NCBI GenBank assembly: GCA_027596075.1
Contig: JADGJC010000117.1
Coordinates: forward strand, 51,062 to 115,061
Origin: Rhizophlyctis rosea
Taxonomy: Eukaryota; Chytridiomycota; Chytridiomycetes; Rhizophlyctidales; Rhizophlyctidaceae
Direction: 5' to 3'
Length of the DNA stretch: 64,000 nt
Part shown: positions 23,976 through 35,039 of the stretch, one piece after another
Numbering within the stretch: position 1 is the stretch's first letter
Layout: each line of letters opens with the position of its first letter
Notes under the pieces: model-generated
Told to the model about the DNA's origin: nothing
Seen by the model: only the letters and a program-made list of their open reading frames with translations
Databases searched by the model: none
Program-made: the position numbers and the translations under genes

Positions 23976-25177
23976 TATGCAAGAAGTTTCGTGCTGCGGC
24001 TTTCCGCCTACGAGGGAGTAGCTGTCTTGACATATGCAACTACGACCCGCGCAGTCTTAAAAACAGCGAAAGCGATGGACTTGACATCTTCCTGAGTGAT
24101 CCGCTCCGCATTCAATCGGTTCGCACCTTCAAATGTGACCTTGATTGGTTGCCACAGTGCCCAGTGAAGTTTTCATTGATCAGAGCGTTGATCGTAATCG
24201 ATTTGACTCGGCTTCAGCACGTTCACATCATTGGATCAAGCGAGGATTGTCGAGAGTTTGCATTGGTTGATCAAATAATGGCCGACATGGTTGCGGACGG
24301 GTTCGTGAAAGCGGCCAGTAGACGGGCATCCAATTCCGAGGCGGGCATCATGGATAATAGGGAGACCCTAAGGCTGCAAACTTTCAAGCTTATCGGACGC
24401 GAAATCTGTCCATCTCCCATTCTACTTCAATTCCTCCGTCTCCTTCAACACTCCCCACTTCGCCAACTGGTCCTGGAATTCCACAACTTCGGCGAGCGGG
24501 TGTACGATAACACCGCATTCCGCTATTGCTGCGAAGAGCCTTTCATACCTGCCGACATTTGCTACAAATCCCTCGAGTCATTGAGGATTGCGTGGCCCCT
24601 CATCATCATAAATTTCGCACTGTCCATGCCTCAGCTGATTTCGATCGACATCTACTGCTCCGAATTTCACGAACAGCCATCGCTATTGTCCTTGGAAACC
24701 CTGACACAACCCAGTCCAACCACCTTCAGATGGGAAGGTGCTCATTGGAACAAAGCCCTCACCCTACCTCCGATATCCACTCTCAAGCAGTTGACCACTG
24801 TGTCCATCAATGCCGACGGAGAACCTCCTCGTTATATCGTGCCGAGCCTTTACCATCCGGCGTGGTCCAAATTCAGTAACCTTACCTCCCTCTCGATGAT
24901 AAGCATCAGCCAGTGTATGTCAATGCACGAGCTGGGGCTTGTCCTTCGACGCCCCCCTCCTGGCAAGCTCAAAACATTGCACTTTTGGTCAGGGACGGAT
25001 TTTGTTTATGACGAGATGTTGAGTGCACTGGTAGGGCTGGGCAGTTTGGAGGAGGTGTATTTTTATAGGCGTGATGTGACTGGGATGGAGGGGTGTGAGG
25101 ATAAATTGGGTAGGGAGTTGCAGATCAAAAAAGTTTATATAGGTGGTCGGCCCGATGACGAAAACCAGCTCTCATAG
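23976..25177 (+). pseudogene. F-box/LRR family copy 1, first exon missing
   Basis: Homologous to exon 2 of the complete gene at 25508-27258: CKKFRAAAFRLRGSSCLDIC, DPLRIQSVRTFKCDLDW, VIDLTRLQHVH and a C-terminal SLEEVYFYRRDV. It begins right after a good acceptor (CATTTCACAG at 23966-23975) at the same codon phase as exon 2 of its neighbour, but the DNA upstream has no F-box exon; instead there is a minus-strand fragment at 23765-23917. Exon 2 itself is open from 23976 to the stop. Leucine-rich repeats of irregular length are visible in LRQLVLEFHNF and LKTLHFW. Either the first exon lies elsewhere or the copy is dead. Confidence 0.6.
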
Positions 25178-25507
25178 TCCGACAGCGAAAGGCTACTGCT
25201 GCAGTTAGGGTGCGCAAATCAAAATTTGCTGGTGCATACATGCTGACCATACGTGATTTGGACGGATGATCAAGGCACTAACATGGACAGTTTTCCTTCA
25301 GTTCCCTCGCACTTTCTTCACTGACGCGCGTCTGGTCAAAGTTGGCCATCCCAAGATCAGAACCTGATATTGCCTTATTTGGTTACATGAGACACAAGTC
25401 AGCTTTTGATGCCACACCCACCCAAACTTTCGCACGCTGCTCCTTTCTTGATAGATAACATCTGTTTTGACTGTCTAGTCTTTTCACTTTCCAAACAGGC
25501 GAACGCG

Positions 25508-27258
25508 ATGTCGGTACCCCATCGCGAAGCGAAAGTCTCTGCTTCCCTCGGCCGAGCAACGGAAGCGCTACCTTGTCACGAGTGCTCCCTAAAGGACGCG
25601 AAGATAGCAGATCTCCAACGCCAGGTTGCCAAACTCCGCGAAAAGCTCGGCGAAGACCCTGAATTGTCAGATTCGGATGACGGTGACGAGGGAACAACGT
25701 GTGGGATTAAGATTGAGGAGGAAGGTGGTGACGAACTCGACGAAGACTTGAAGGTCGAGAAGTTGTCCTTGAATTCCTACACCCCTGCCTTTGCTGACTG
25801 TCTTTTAGGCATGACCCGGGCACACTCTCATGCTGTTTCATCCATCAACCCTGGCCATTGTGTCGCCGCCGCTTCCGCCGTCGCTCCAGCTGCGACTCCT
25901 TGCCACATCCTCGCCATACCAGACGAGCTTCTGTTCGCCGTATTTGAATACATTCAGCCAAGGGACGGGCCGGTCATCCGAATTCCATATCAGGTTCCCA
26001 ATCGCAATCGGGGGTCTATTTGTAACAGAAGGAGGAAACAGAAGAACAATGTGTCATATGAGCAAGTTTTGGCGGAAGGTACGCAGTTTCAACAAGTCGA
26101 TATTTTTCCCGCAACGGAAAATAATGAGGAATTTGCTCTGCAGTATGCAAAACCTTCCGCACTCTGGCCTTCCGTTTGCGAGGGAGCAGCTGCCTCGACG
26201 TCTGCACATATCATCCATCCTTGAGGGGACGGGATGATTCTGACGGCACGGACGAAATCGGCGATGGACTGGACATCGTCCTGGGCGACCCGCTCCGCAT
26301 TCAATCCGTCCGCACCCTCCACTTCGACCTCAACTACATGTGGACATGCTTCACAAAATTGTCAATGGTCAAGACTTTGACTGTGGTCGATTTGACTCGC
26401 CTTCAGCATTTTTCAATCGAGGACAACGGTAGCCTTCCCGGCGCAGTGGACGGGACGCTTGTTGACTTGGTTGCCGACGCCTTTATCCGTGCGGCGACTA
26501 CTGTGGCAGTAGAGAAGTCCAGCCCAAATTCAGAAGAAAATAGACACCTCTTGAAGTTGCAGACGTTCAAACTGGTCGGACATGACATCTTCCTGTCCTA
26601 CGACCTCCTCCTATTCCTTCGGTGGCTGCAACACTCCCAGCTCCGCCAACTCGTCCTGGAATTCCGCAACTCAAAGGAATCCAACAACGACGCATACGGC
26701 GATCTTTGCAACCGCAAAGCCATAGGTGACCAGACCTGCTTCAAAGTTCTACGCTCCGTGACCATCCCCTGGCCCTTCATCATCGAAGATTTCTCTGCGT
26801 CCATGCCCGTTCTGGAATCCATCCACATCTGCTGCCTCGAGTACCCCAACAAAGAAAGACAGTACATCAGCAAGGACCCTCCACTGTCACTCGAAACCCT
26901 CACCCAGCCCACTTTGAGAAGCTTCAGATGGGACGGTGATGGCTGGGACAACGCACTGGGGCTCGTTCCCTCATTTATACTCAATCGCCTAACGTCCGTC
27001 CACATCAGACCCAAAGAGGAGTACCCATCCACGCCCGAGTTTTCCATCGACTGCTTCGCAAAAACCCTTCCCAAACTGCACAATCTCAAATCCTTCTCCT
27101 TCGACTCATATCGGCTAAACCTCTCTGCCGACAATGTCGGCGAAATCCTCGACCTCATCCCATCGGGCAAGTTGGAAACCCTACGTATCCATCTTGATCG
27201 GAGGGCATTGTCTGCAGACTACGATGAGTTGCTGGAGGCGCTGCGATTGCTACTTTGA
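25508..27258 (+). CDS. F-box/LRR-type protein, complete family member (561 aa, 2 exons)
   Basis: Exon 1 is 25508-26078 and exon 2 is 26144-27258; the 65-base intron begins GTACGC and ends CTCTGCAG and the join is in frame. Exon 1 has a short coiled-coil (LKDAKIADLQRQVAKLREKL), an acidic stretch and the F-box start ILAIPDELLFAVFEYI; the F-box continues across the intron as VLAEVCKTFRTLAFRLRG. Exon 2 has irregular leucine-rich repeats (LRQLVLEFRNS, LRSVTIPWPFII, LESIHICCLE, LRSFRWDGDGW, LTSVHIRP, LKSFSFDSY, LETLRIHLD). F-box proteins link substrates to SKP1-cullin ligases; the target is unknown. Copies 1 and 3 in this window are truncated relatives. Confidence 0.72.
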
Positions 27259-27906
27259 AGGAGGTAGGTATATACCTTACGAGCATGGAGTACGGTTTCG
27301 GAGCGGTAGAGGCGCGATTGAAGATGGACTTGGGAATTGAGGGAGTTTTTGTAGGCAAATATCCGGAGGATGACTTGTAGTTGCACGCGGAACAGAGCAA
27401 CAGGGTAGGAAAACATACTAGGAGGAGTCAATCAGGTCAGCTTCGCAATATGTAGCTTTTGAAACTTGCAATTTCCATAGATGGCGCGTGCGGTCGTAGT
27501 GCGGTGATATTATGTGATGATGAATGCAGTAGTGGCATTGTCTCAACCGCAAACGAAACAATGGGTTGCACGAAGGTTTTCGGAATGCGTTGTTACCCAC
27601 AAATCGTCGTTTCAACCGTCTGAACACGGTAACGTGCAACCAGATGTTTCCGAATCCACTATCCCCCACGAGTCCAAGTGAGCATGCGTTACATCCAAAA
27701 TCCGCAAACGACCCACACCCCCAGACACAAAACTCCAACTCGACAATTGCACCATTCCGATAATAACAAAACAATTGAGGTGTAATTTAACAAGGGGTAC
27801 ATCGTCCAGGAATGCACTTTTTGAATGATGAACATAAAATAATCTCCCTCCACCCGTGAAAACCACGTCTATGAAAAAATAATCATCATTAACGACAACA
27901 ACCAAT

Positions 27907-29294
27907 CTATTTGCCACCAGTGGTACCCATGCCCATGATAGCCTTGAAGGAGTCGTAGATCCACCATTGGAGACCTGAAAAGGATAAGATGCGTAAATAT
28001 ACATAACAAAAATCAACGTCTCAGACCACAATGTCCTACGGGACATCTTCATAGTCAACTTACCAGTAAGGGTACCAATCATAAGCACACGGGTACCGAG
28101 ACCCTTAGTGGCCAAGGAGACGAAACCGGTCTCGCCGGCGATTTGGCCGAGGGACTTGCCCTTGTTGGCGGGCTTGGCCATGAGGGAGACGAGGGAGTCG
28201 GCGGGGTGGGAGACGATGGCGCAGATGACACCGGCGGAGTAACCGGAGGCGAAGGTGATGCCGAGTTGGGTTTGCTTGGAGTAGGTCTCCTTGGGGGCGG
28301 TGAAGATGTTGGTGTAGAAGTATTGGACGGCCTATGATGATGGGACGTGTTATGGGTTATGCTATGATTTTGGGACGTTCACTATCAACAAACGCACCTT
28401 CTCGAAGAAGTAGAACTTGGCGACGGTGTAGGGGATTTGACGGGACCAGAGGGGGGTGAGGGAACCGAAGGGGAAGCGGGTGGTGGCGCTCTCGGCCCTC
28501 ATCTTGCCGAGAGCGGCGCCGAAGGCGGTGGGGAAAGTGCCGGCAGGGGAGGTCTGGACCTTGACCTTGACCATTTCCAAGGGGCAGAGGGCAATGTCGG
28601 CGAAGAACTCAGCGGAGGCGGAACCAGCACACCAGATCAAGCCCTTGTACTTGTCGGCGTTTTCCTTGCCAGCAAGGTTGGAGTAGAAGTCCTTGAAGAC
28701 TTCGTAGAGACCGTACTTGAAGGCACCCTGAGCGGAGTAACCCAACAAGGTAGGGGCCCAGCCCTTCCAGACCGCGACGGCTCCCTCCTCGGCCATGATG
28801 GTGCGGAGACCGCTGACCAAACCCTTGTACTTTTGGGGGTTGACCTAGCAAAGAAAATCATTAGTGTTCCGATCAGACTGGCATGGAAATCCCTGGAACC
28901 CATGCAGTTTTCTCTGGCTTTCCAAGCGACTCCTTCTCTTGTATTCTGACCACACCCATCTCATCTTCCATTCTACACAGTCATGCTTCCTATCGGGCAC
29001 CTCAGCATCTATGGTCAAGATCACGCGTCATCCACATCTTCAGCAGTCAATCCTTCCAGCGCAAAGGTCGTCTCAGTCCGCCCCGCTCAATCCCAACCAT
29101 CTGTGCATATCGCGTATGAGCCCCTTCCTCACCTGCATGTTACACTTGGTGACATCGAGAGGGGTGATGGCAGCGTGGGTGAGACCACAAGCGAGCATAC
29201 CACCGATGATAGCCTTTCCGTAGTAAGCGGAGTCGTGAGGCACGGCACCGGCATAGCGGGCATCCCAAGGCTTAGCGTTGACGGGGGAGGACAT
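27907..29294 (-). CDS. Mitochondrial phosphate carrier, SLC25A3/Mir1/Pic2-like (314 aa, 4 exons)
   Basis: Exons on the minus strand: 29133-29294, 28398-28844, 28064-28331, 27907-27974; all GT-AG and the join gives 315 codons including the stop. The three mitochondrial-carrier repeats are visible with signature PLDVTKCNMQ, CPLEMVKVKVQ and HPADSLVSLM at the end of each odd helix. YYGKAIIGGMLACGLTHAAITPLD and the FFEKAVQYFYT segment are typical of phosphate carriers. It imports inorganic phosphate with H+ (or copper in the Pic2 type) across the inner membrane. N-terminus is short with no long presequence. Intron 1 is 288 bases. Confidence 0.93.
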
Positions 29295-30520
29295 TTTTGC
29301 AATCTAGCGAAGAGGAGGTGCGATGGGGTATTGGGATGCGAATACGAATCGCGATGAGATTGGACGAAGGAATGTGGGTGAGATGAGGGCCAAAAGAAGA
29401 AGCACAAGAAAAATGGGACCAGCCGCCGTTGTCGTCGAATGTGATTGTTGGCTGCTTGGTTGCCTGGCTGGATTTTCCGGAACGTGGGCTTCCCGGTTGA
29501 TAGGGGATCTGTGTGTTAAAAATGGCCTAATGACGTCTCCTTGTATGGAAAAAGGGGTGAGTCAACAATGGTACACTCGCACGCACGGGTTACAATGGGT
29601 CATTGTTAAAGCGAAATCGTTCGTCCAGCCTTTTCTTTTCATCCTGCAAGGATGAACATTCAAGTGATCAAGCTCGACCTGAATGAGGTTGCGATCAATC
29701 GATCACAATCTTCATTGACATAATCAGGCCGGTCAAATCCGAAGAGATCTATATTTCACGTGGCAAAATGACATGGAATGACTCATTATCTTATCTAAGC
29801 TGCAGTCAATCAGTGATTTGATCATTTGCCTTTGACTGACCCCCTTTTTGTTTATATTGTCGCCAACTGTCCCGATGGGATCTACTCAATATGACCATAT
29901 GCGGGAAGTTATGGAACCAACGGCTGACGTGGGTTCAACTATTTGTGCGTTGCAGCATTGCTTGTCAAAGGCAGAAAGGAGTCTGAAGAACAAGGCCCAC
30001 AAACTGCCAGTTGGAGATGCGTGCCAATCGGTGCGACCCGTGTGTCACCGCAGAATAGTGCTGTGACGATGGCCTGTTGCGAAGCTGCAAACCCCTTTCT
30101 GAGCCCTGTTCGTTTATGGCGGATGGTCCCTGATTATGCTCAACCTTCTTCCAAGCAAGGCAGTGAAAGACCGTGAGAAAACCCTGTACATAGGGGTAAG
30201 AAGCTTGTTCCAATAGCGCTGGCGGGTGGAAAAGCGGACGGTCACTCAACACAGAGAGCAGGTGGGCAGGAAGCAGGAAGCACTGGGACATCACACCCGC
30301 ATATTTTCCCATTCCCACGGTCCTCCTGTCACCTTGATTTGTTAGTAAACAAATAACAAACAATATTCTCACGGTCAACGTCAACGTTAACAAGCAACCA
30401 CTTCGAGTCGCAGGTGTATTGCAATCCCCGCACCCTGTCGACTCTCTTTGTTCAAGGTGCGAGTACCTTGACACTACTGCCTTGATATGTCTGGTGAATC
30501 ACTAGCTAGCTTGTCAACTA
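29295..30520. other. Intergenic, divergent promoter region
   Basis: Lies between the divergent phosphate carrier gene and the gene at 30521. No supported gene or RNA seen. Confidence 0.4.
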
Positions 30521-33160
30521 ATGTGCTTCAATCATGCAGTATCAAGATTATTTCCGTACCTGACAAAGTCCATGTCAAACAACGGCCACCGAGGGAAGTC
30601 AGTTGTCACCGACAGATCACCTTCCGAGTCAACGGGAAGTGGACATAGGTCGTCGTCGGGACCCAGCCAGCAATCACAACCCTCTGGCTCTGAATCGTCA
30701 ACACCCTCTCGCCCCCCAAAAAGCCGCAACCGCCACTTTCACCTGCGCATAGCACTTCGCAACGCACGTTCAAATTCCTTACCAGGCTATGACGGCGATG
30801 CAAGGATAGAGTGGGGTGTTGGTATCGATGCGACGAGCGTTGAACAGGCACGCCGGCGGACTTTTCGGGCGTTGGAGGTTCTGAAACGGTTTTGGAATGA
30901 TAAAGATTATGGTGTGGATGGGCTGCGATGGGAGGATTTCAAGGCCGTTGTGATTCACCGGGAAGATGATGGGAGTCCTTCTCGGAGAGAGGATGGGTCC
31001 ACGACATCACTAACATCGTCGCCTCCGGGCCATGGTGGTGGAAGTTCATCAACAGCTGGGGGGAAGAAGACAGAAGTGCAGGGAGAATCGGACGTGGAAC
31101 TACTTTTGAAGCGACTTACGTCAAGTCCGAGCGCACTGTCGGGTTTCCTTGCCGATATCCGGGATTGGGATGCCTACCGATTAATGATGAGGCGACATAA
31201 TCGACGGAGGGTAAGAGGAGCAAGCAGCGACACTTCCAGTTCTCCAAATTCGAGCACCATCTCCATCAGCGCTCCGGAACCTATTGATCCATCTGAAGTT
31301 GCTTCTGGTATGAACCGGCGGTTTCATAAGAGGGATTCCAAGTTGGAGTGTCCCGAGCTGACTGGAGTGTCCAACTCGGACAACCAAAATGTAGGCGCGG
31401 CAGCCGTAGCTGGAGCAGCAGCCGCAGTCGCCGCCGCGGCAGCATGGAATTCTTCCACACACAACAACCCTTCTGGAGCAGCAACAATATCGGCAGTTGC
31501 TGCCGCTGCAGCTGCCGCCGCTTGGTCGTCATCATCCGGTTCGCCTGCAGAAGACTCTTCTCTTGTATCCAGAGACACAACATCACCATCATCATCCCCT
31601 CACATCGCATCATTGCCCACACAACATACCGCGCCCAAAACGTCCACATCCTGCCAAACCGAACCACCCGCTCCCACCACGGACGACGCAGCCTCCATGC
31701 GAGCCGAAGCCGTCCAACTCCTCGCCCAATCCGCCTTCCGCGTCGTCCTAACCGAAAAAGAGTCCGAATGGGCGAAAGAACGCCGGAACCTTCACAACGC
31801 CCTCCAAGCGACCGAAGAGAAAGTCGTTCGCGTGATGCGTGCGATATCGGATGCTTTGAAAGTCGTGACGCCCGAAGATTCGCTTTCTGATTTAGGGGAT
31901 GCAATGGCGTCGGGGGTTGGTCGGGGCGGGCCGAGACGGAGTGGGAGTGGGAGGAGGGTGCAGAGGCCGATTTTGAAGAAGAGGGTTAGTTTTGATACGG
32001 AGACGCTTGTTAGGGAGCGGATGAAGGAGAAGGCTATCAGGGAAATGGAAGGGGGACGGCAATATGATGAGGATGAAGAAGATTATGATTGGAGGAAGGG
32101 TAGGAGGCGGACTAGGAGACGGGGTACGGGTGGAAATGGGGAAGAAGGGGAAGATGGATGGGATTCCTGGAGTTCTGCCTCATCTGATGATGGAGGAGAA
32201 TCTGACGATTCGGACGATACGCGGAGTTCCATATCGACCTTATCGAGAGATGATTTGTTGGATCGCGTGGCGGCGGATCCGGCGTTGGCGGCGCAGGTTG
32301 CTAGGTATCTGGCGGGGTTGAAGAGGAGGAAGAGGAGAGGGAGTTTGAGTGGTCCGAGAAGGGGGAGGGAAAGGAGGTTGAGTGGGAGTGGGCCGGGTGT
32401 GGGTGCGGGATCATCAAAGGGGCCGAAATCATCAGATAGTGCCGGTGCATCTAGTGGAGGGGGCGGGGGAGGAGGATGGGCACATTACCGGATGATGAAC
32501 GCTTCAAGACCCTGTCTTGTAGGAGACGACCAGCACGACGAAATCAACGTCGATACTCTCCCCTCCTCCTCCTCATCATCAAAAAGCAAAGGCAAAGAAT
32601 CCATCCTAAACACCAGCACCAACCAAACAATCACATCCAAAAGTCCCACAATATCAATAACAAAACCAAACGACGATGAAGAAGAGGACGAAACCTCCCC
32701 TCTTTCCGTCACATCCAACTCGACATCAACACCCACGACACCCACCAACACACAACAATCCGGCCCATCACAATCAACACCAACACTCAGCCGCTCAGCC
32801 ATATCCCTCCACCCCTCGTCAACACCACTAACACTCAACCTCCACCCGGACGATTTCGGAAGCAGGGATGCACGAAGGAGGCCATCGAGTTTTCCGCCTT
32901 CGACGGAGGGAGTGGGAGGGATGGGGAGGGAGAGTCCGCCGAGGGGGAGTTTGAATGAGGAGGAGAGACGGGGAGGGGGGATGGTTGGGGTTGGGGGTGG
33001 GGAGGAGGAGAGGGGACGGGGGAAGGGGAGGGAGGGGGAGGATGGTGCGGGGAAGGGGAGTGGGAGTGGGAGGAGGGAGGGGTCTAAGGGCCCGTTCGAG
33101 AAGCTTTTGGGAGTAGTCAAAGGAGCGAGGGGACGGCAGGGTTCGGGAGGAAAGGAGTGA
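30521..33160 (+). CDS. Large low-complexity protein, paralog of the 1010-3712 product (879 aa)
   Basis: Intronless frame from ATG 30521 (a second in-frame ATG, MSNNGHRGKS, is at 30572 and is equally possible). The conserved N-terminal domain at about 75-145 includes FHLRIALRNAR and SLPGYDGDARIEWGVG; LADIRDWDAYRLMMRRHNRR follows near 220. Two polyalanine tracts ending in W lie at about 290-330. A helix (SEWAKERRNLHNALQATEEK) is followed near residue 486 by KKRVSF, a textbook RVxF-type PP1 docking motif. The C-terminal 400 residues are Ser/Gly/Glu/Arg-rich. The order of conserved blocks matches the minus-strand paralog. Family unknown to me; a PP1-binding regulator is a guess. Confidence 0.75.
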   Translation: MCFNHAVSRLFPYLTKSMSNNGHRGKSVVTDRSPSESTGSGHRSSSGPSQQSQPSGSESSTPSRPPKSRNRHFHLRIALRNARSNSLPGYDGDARIEWGVGIDATSVEQARRRTFRALEVLKRFWNDKDYGVDGLRWEDFKAVVIHREDDGSPSRREDGSTTSLTSSPPGHGGGSSSTAGGKKTEVQGESDVELLLKRLTSSPSALSGFLADIRDWDAYRLMMRRHNRRRVRGASSDTSSSPNSSTISISAPEPIDPSEVASGMNRRFHKRDSKLECPELTGVSNSDNQNVGAAAVAGAAAAVAAAAAWNSSTHNNPSGAATISAVAAAAAAAAWSSSSGSPAEDSSLVSRDTTSPSSSPHIASLPTQHTAPKTSTSCQTEPPAPTTDDAASMRAEAVQLLAQSAFRVVLTEKESEWAKERRNLHNALQATEEKVVRVMRAISDALKVVTPEDSLSDLGDAMASGVGRGGPRRSGSGRRVQRPILKKRVSFDTETLVRERMKEKAIREMEGGRQYDEDEEDYDWRKGRRRTRRRGTGGNGEEGEDGWDSWSSASSDDGGESDDSDDTRSSISTLSRDDLLDRVAADPALAAQVARYLAGLKRRKRRGSLSGPRRGRERRLSGSGPGVGAGSSKGPKSSDSAGASSGGGGGGGWAHYRMMNASRPCLVGDDQHDEINVDTLPSSSSSSKSKGKESILNTSTNQTITSKSPTISITKPNDDEEEDETSPLSVTSNSTSTPTTPTNTQQSGPSQSTPTLSRSAISLHPSSTPLTLNLHPDDFGSRDARRRPSSFPPSTEGVGGMGRESPPRGSLNEEERRGGGMVGVGGGEEERGRGKGREGEDGAGKGSGSGRREGSKGPFEKLLGVVKGARGRQGSGGKE

Positions 33161-33775
33161 CGTTCCGAAAAGCATGATTGAGATGGTGTCGGACACTTGC
33201 GGACGTTGTAGTATTACTTTTTGTTCCCTTCTATCTACATAAATCTTTTTGACTCCTGCTTGTAGAAACAGATAGGAAGCTAACTTGTAACAATGGAGAA
33301 AGAAACCCATTGTCGACGAATGTGATGTCGATTTCTGCGTAGACTTTTATTGTTTGCACGATGGTGGTATGCCTTCTTTACGGGTGAGGTGGCAGAGATG
33401 CGTGTCCTATCTTTTTGAATGGACCGCTTGATTGGTGCCAAAGGAGATTGGGATGTTCAAACTCATAGTGGATGGACCACGAAAAAGCCTTGTGGCAGCC
33501 GCTGCCTTTCCAATGCTAGAGGCTTTCTCTGGATGGTATATATACGAAGACCTGTAGGATTTGATCCAGGCCATGTACAAATTTCATCTTGCAGCGTTTT
33601 TGAGTTACATATAGGTAAGCCCTGCCAACTAACCCGTTCCTAGATGAACGTTCTTCGGCAAGTTGCCGAGATGTTCTGCAACGGTGCTACCTACGATCCA
33701 GTAAACCTACGACTAGTAGAACTCCGCAGGAAGCTTGCCCATATGTACCATCCCAATCTCCATGTCCTTCTCCAA
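33161..33775. other. Intergenic, no supported gene
   Basis: Convergent 3' ends of the preceding plus-strand gene and the following minus-strand relic; nothing else supported. Confidence 0.4.
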
Positions 33776-34351
33776 TCACGGTCCAAATGTGCCGAAACTG
33801 TTCATGGCACTACTCTCTACCTTATCGCTATAGTAAATATACACCTCTTTCAAACTGGGCTGTAAACCCAGTGCAGCCCGCAACTCATCGTAAGACCCGT
33901 ACTTTGCCCGCCATCCAGTATTGAAGTGGACCGTTTCCAAATTGCCAACCGGAATGCCGCCGAGAACGTCCCTGATGACATCAATCGACATGCTCAGGAA
34001 GTCTCCGACCAGGAAGAGGGATTTGAGGCTGCGGAGTTTAGGAAGGATGTGCGCGAAGGATTCGACGGAAAACCTGGGAGCTCTGGAAAACTCTTCAGGT
34101 TTGATGTAGATGGAAGTCAGGAGTTTGAGACTGGAGGTTGGAACGAGTAGAAGGGCCCTGGCCCACCCATTACCTTCCCATCTGAAGGTGGTCAGACTGG
34201 ATTGGGTGAGACTTTGGAGTGAGGGCGATTCTGCCATCCAGGCGGATGGGCCTTCGGTTTCGATATCGTATCCGGTGCAGCAGATCTGAATGGTATTCAG
34301 AACGGGCATGGACTCAGCTATGTCTTCGATGATGACGGGCCAGAGGGGCAC
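33776..34351 (-). pseudogene. F-box/LRR family copy 3, C-terminal part only
   Basis: About 190 residues homologous to the last third of the complete copy: WPVIIEDIAESMPVLNTIQICC, SLTTFRWEGNGWARALLLVP, LLTSIYIKPEE, LETVHFNTG and SLKEVYIYYSD. The upstream half (F-box and first repeats) is absent; the frame starts with GTG and the DNA further 5' changes to unrelated sequence. Truncation lies within about 400 bases of the first gene of the virus-like region, so it may mark the insertion junction. Confidence 0.65.
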
Positions 34352-34721
34352 TCGTGACAGTGTTCCTCTCCCTTTGCTTGGTCGACAGAAGCAGATGCTC
34401 CTGCCACGCGATCGCGCACGAACATTGCGTAAAACTGATTAAAAAATGGTATATTGATTAGAGATTTAAGTTGTGAAGTGGAAGCGTGGGAAAGCTGGGA
34501 GGGTTGCTTGGTTCGGCTCACCCATGGCTCGTCCATACCTCGTATAACCAAATACAGTAATATCAAGCAATCAAATTTGCGGCCCCAAATTTGTCCGATT
34601 TTTGATTTTCAAGGTGATTTGCTTGGGTTGTGGTAAGAATCGCAAGTGCTTCGACAGCCTAGCACCTTGGTATATTTTGATTTCATTCATAGACAAGGGC
34701 ATCAGGTGGTGCATTTTCACT
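34352..34721. other. Probable junction between host DNA and virus-like insert
   Basis: No gene supported. The truncated F-box/LRR copy ends on one side and compact intronless genes begin on the other. AT-rich segment at 34540-34640 may hold a promoter. No terminal repeat is seen. Confidence 0.35.
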
Positions 34722-34988
34722 TCAAAACATGCTTACTGTGACCATCTCCTCGTCAGGTAGCCCGAGACTGCACAAATCCGCCGCCATTTTCGCGTTATCG
34801 CCCTTGTACAGCTGTATGAGCGTCAAGGGGGTCGCGGCCGCGTACGCCGGGTCTGGGGGGAGCGACATAACGCTCTGAAGCTCAAAATTTTCTGTCACGG
34901 GACCATATGTCCGATACACCCACCACGCGATGACGACGAGTCCGATGGCGAGAATGTATGGAGGAAGAGGTTCTGGCGTGCTGGCCAT
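34722..34988 (-). CDS. Small single-pass membrane protein (88 aa)
   Basis: ATG start. Residues 11-26 (ILAIGLVVIAWWVYRTY region) form one transmembrane helix near the N-terminus; the remainder is soluble. The stop is at 34722. It is 51 bases from the next minus-strand membrane protein gene. Size and layout resemble small virion membrane proteins of large DNA viruses, but no family is recognised. Confidence 0.6.
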   Translation of the reverse strand: MASTPEPLPPYILAIGLVVIAWWVYRTYGPVTENFELQSVMSLPPDPAYAAATPLTLIQLYKGDNAKMAADLCSLGLPDEEMVTVSMF

Positions 34989-35039
34989 GGCTGGGTCTAC
35001 TCTTGATACAGCGACTCAAAAAAATCACCAGAGTTCCCA

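Noticed and set aside
34352..34721. Searched for terminal inverted repeats or target duplications at the insert border
   Set aside because: None seen; right border is outside the window.
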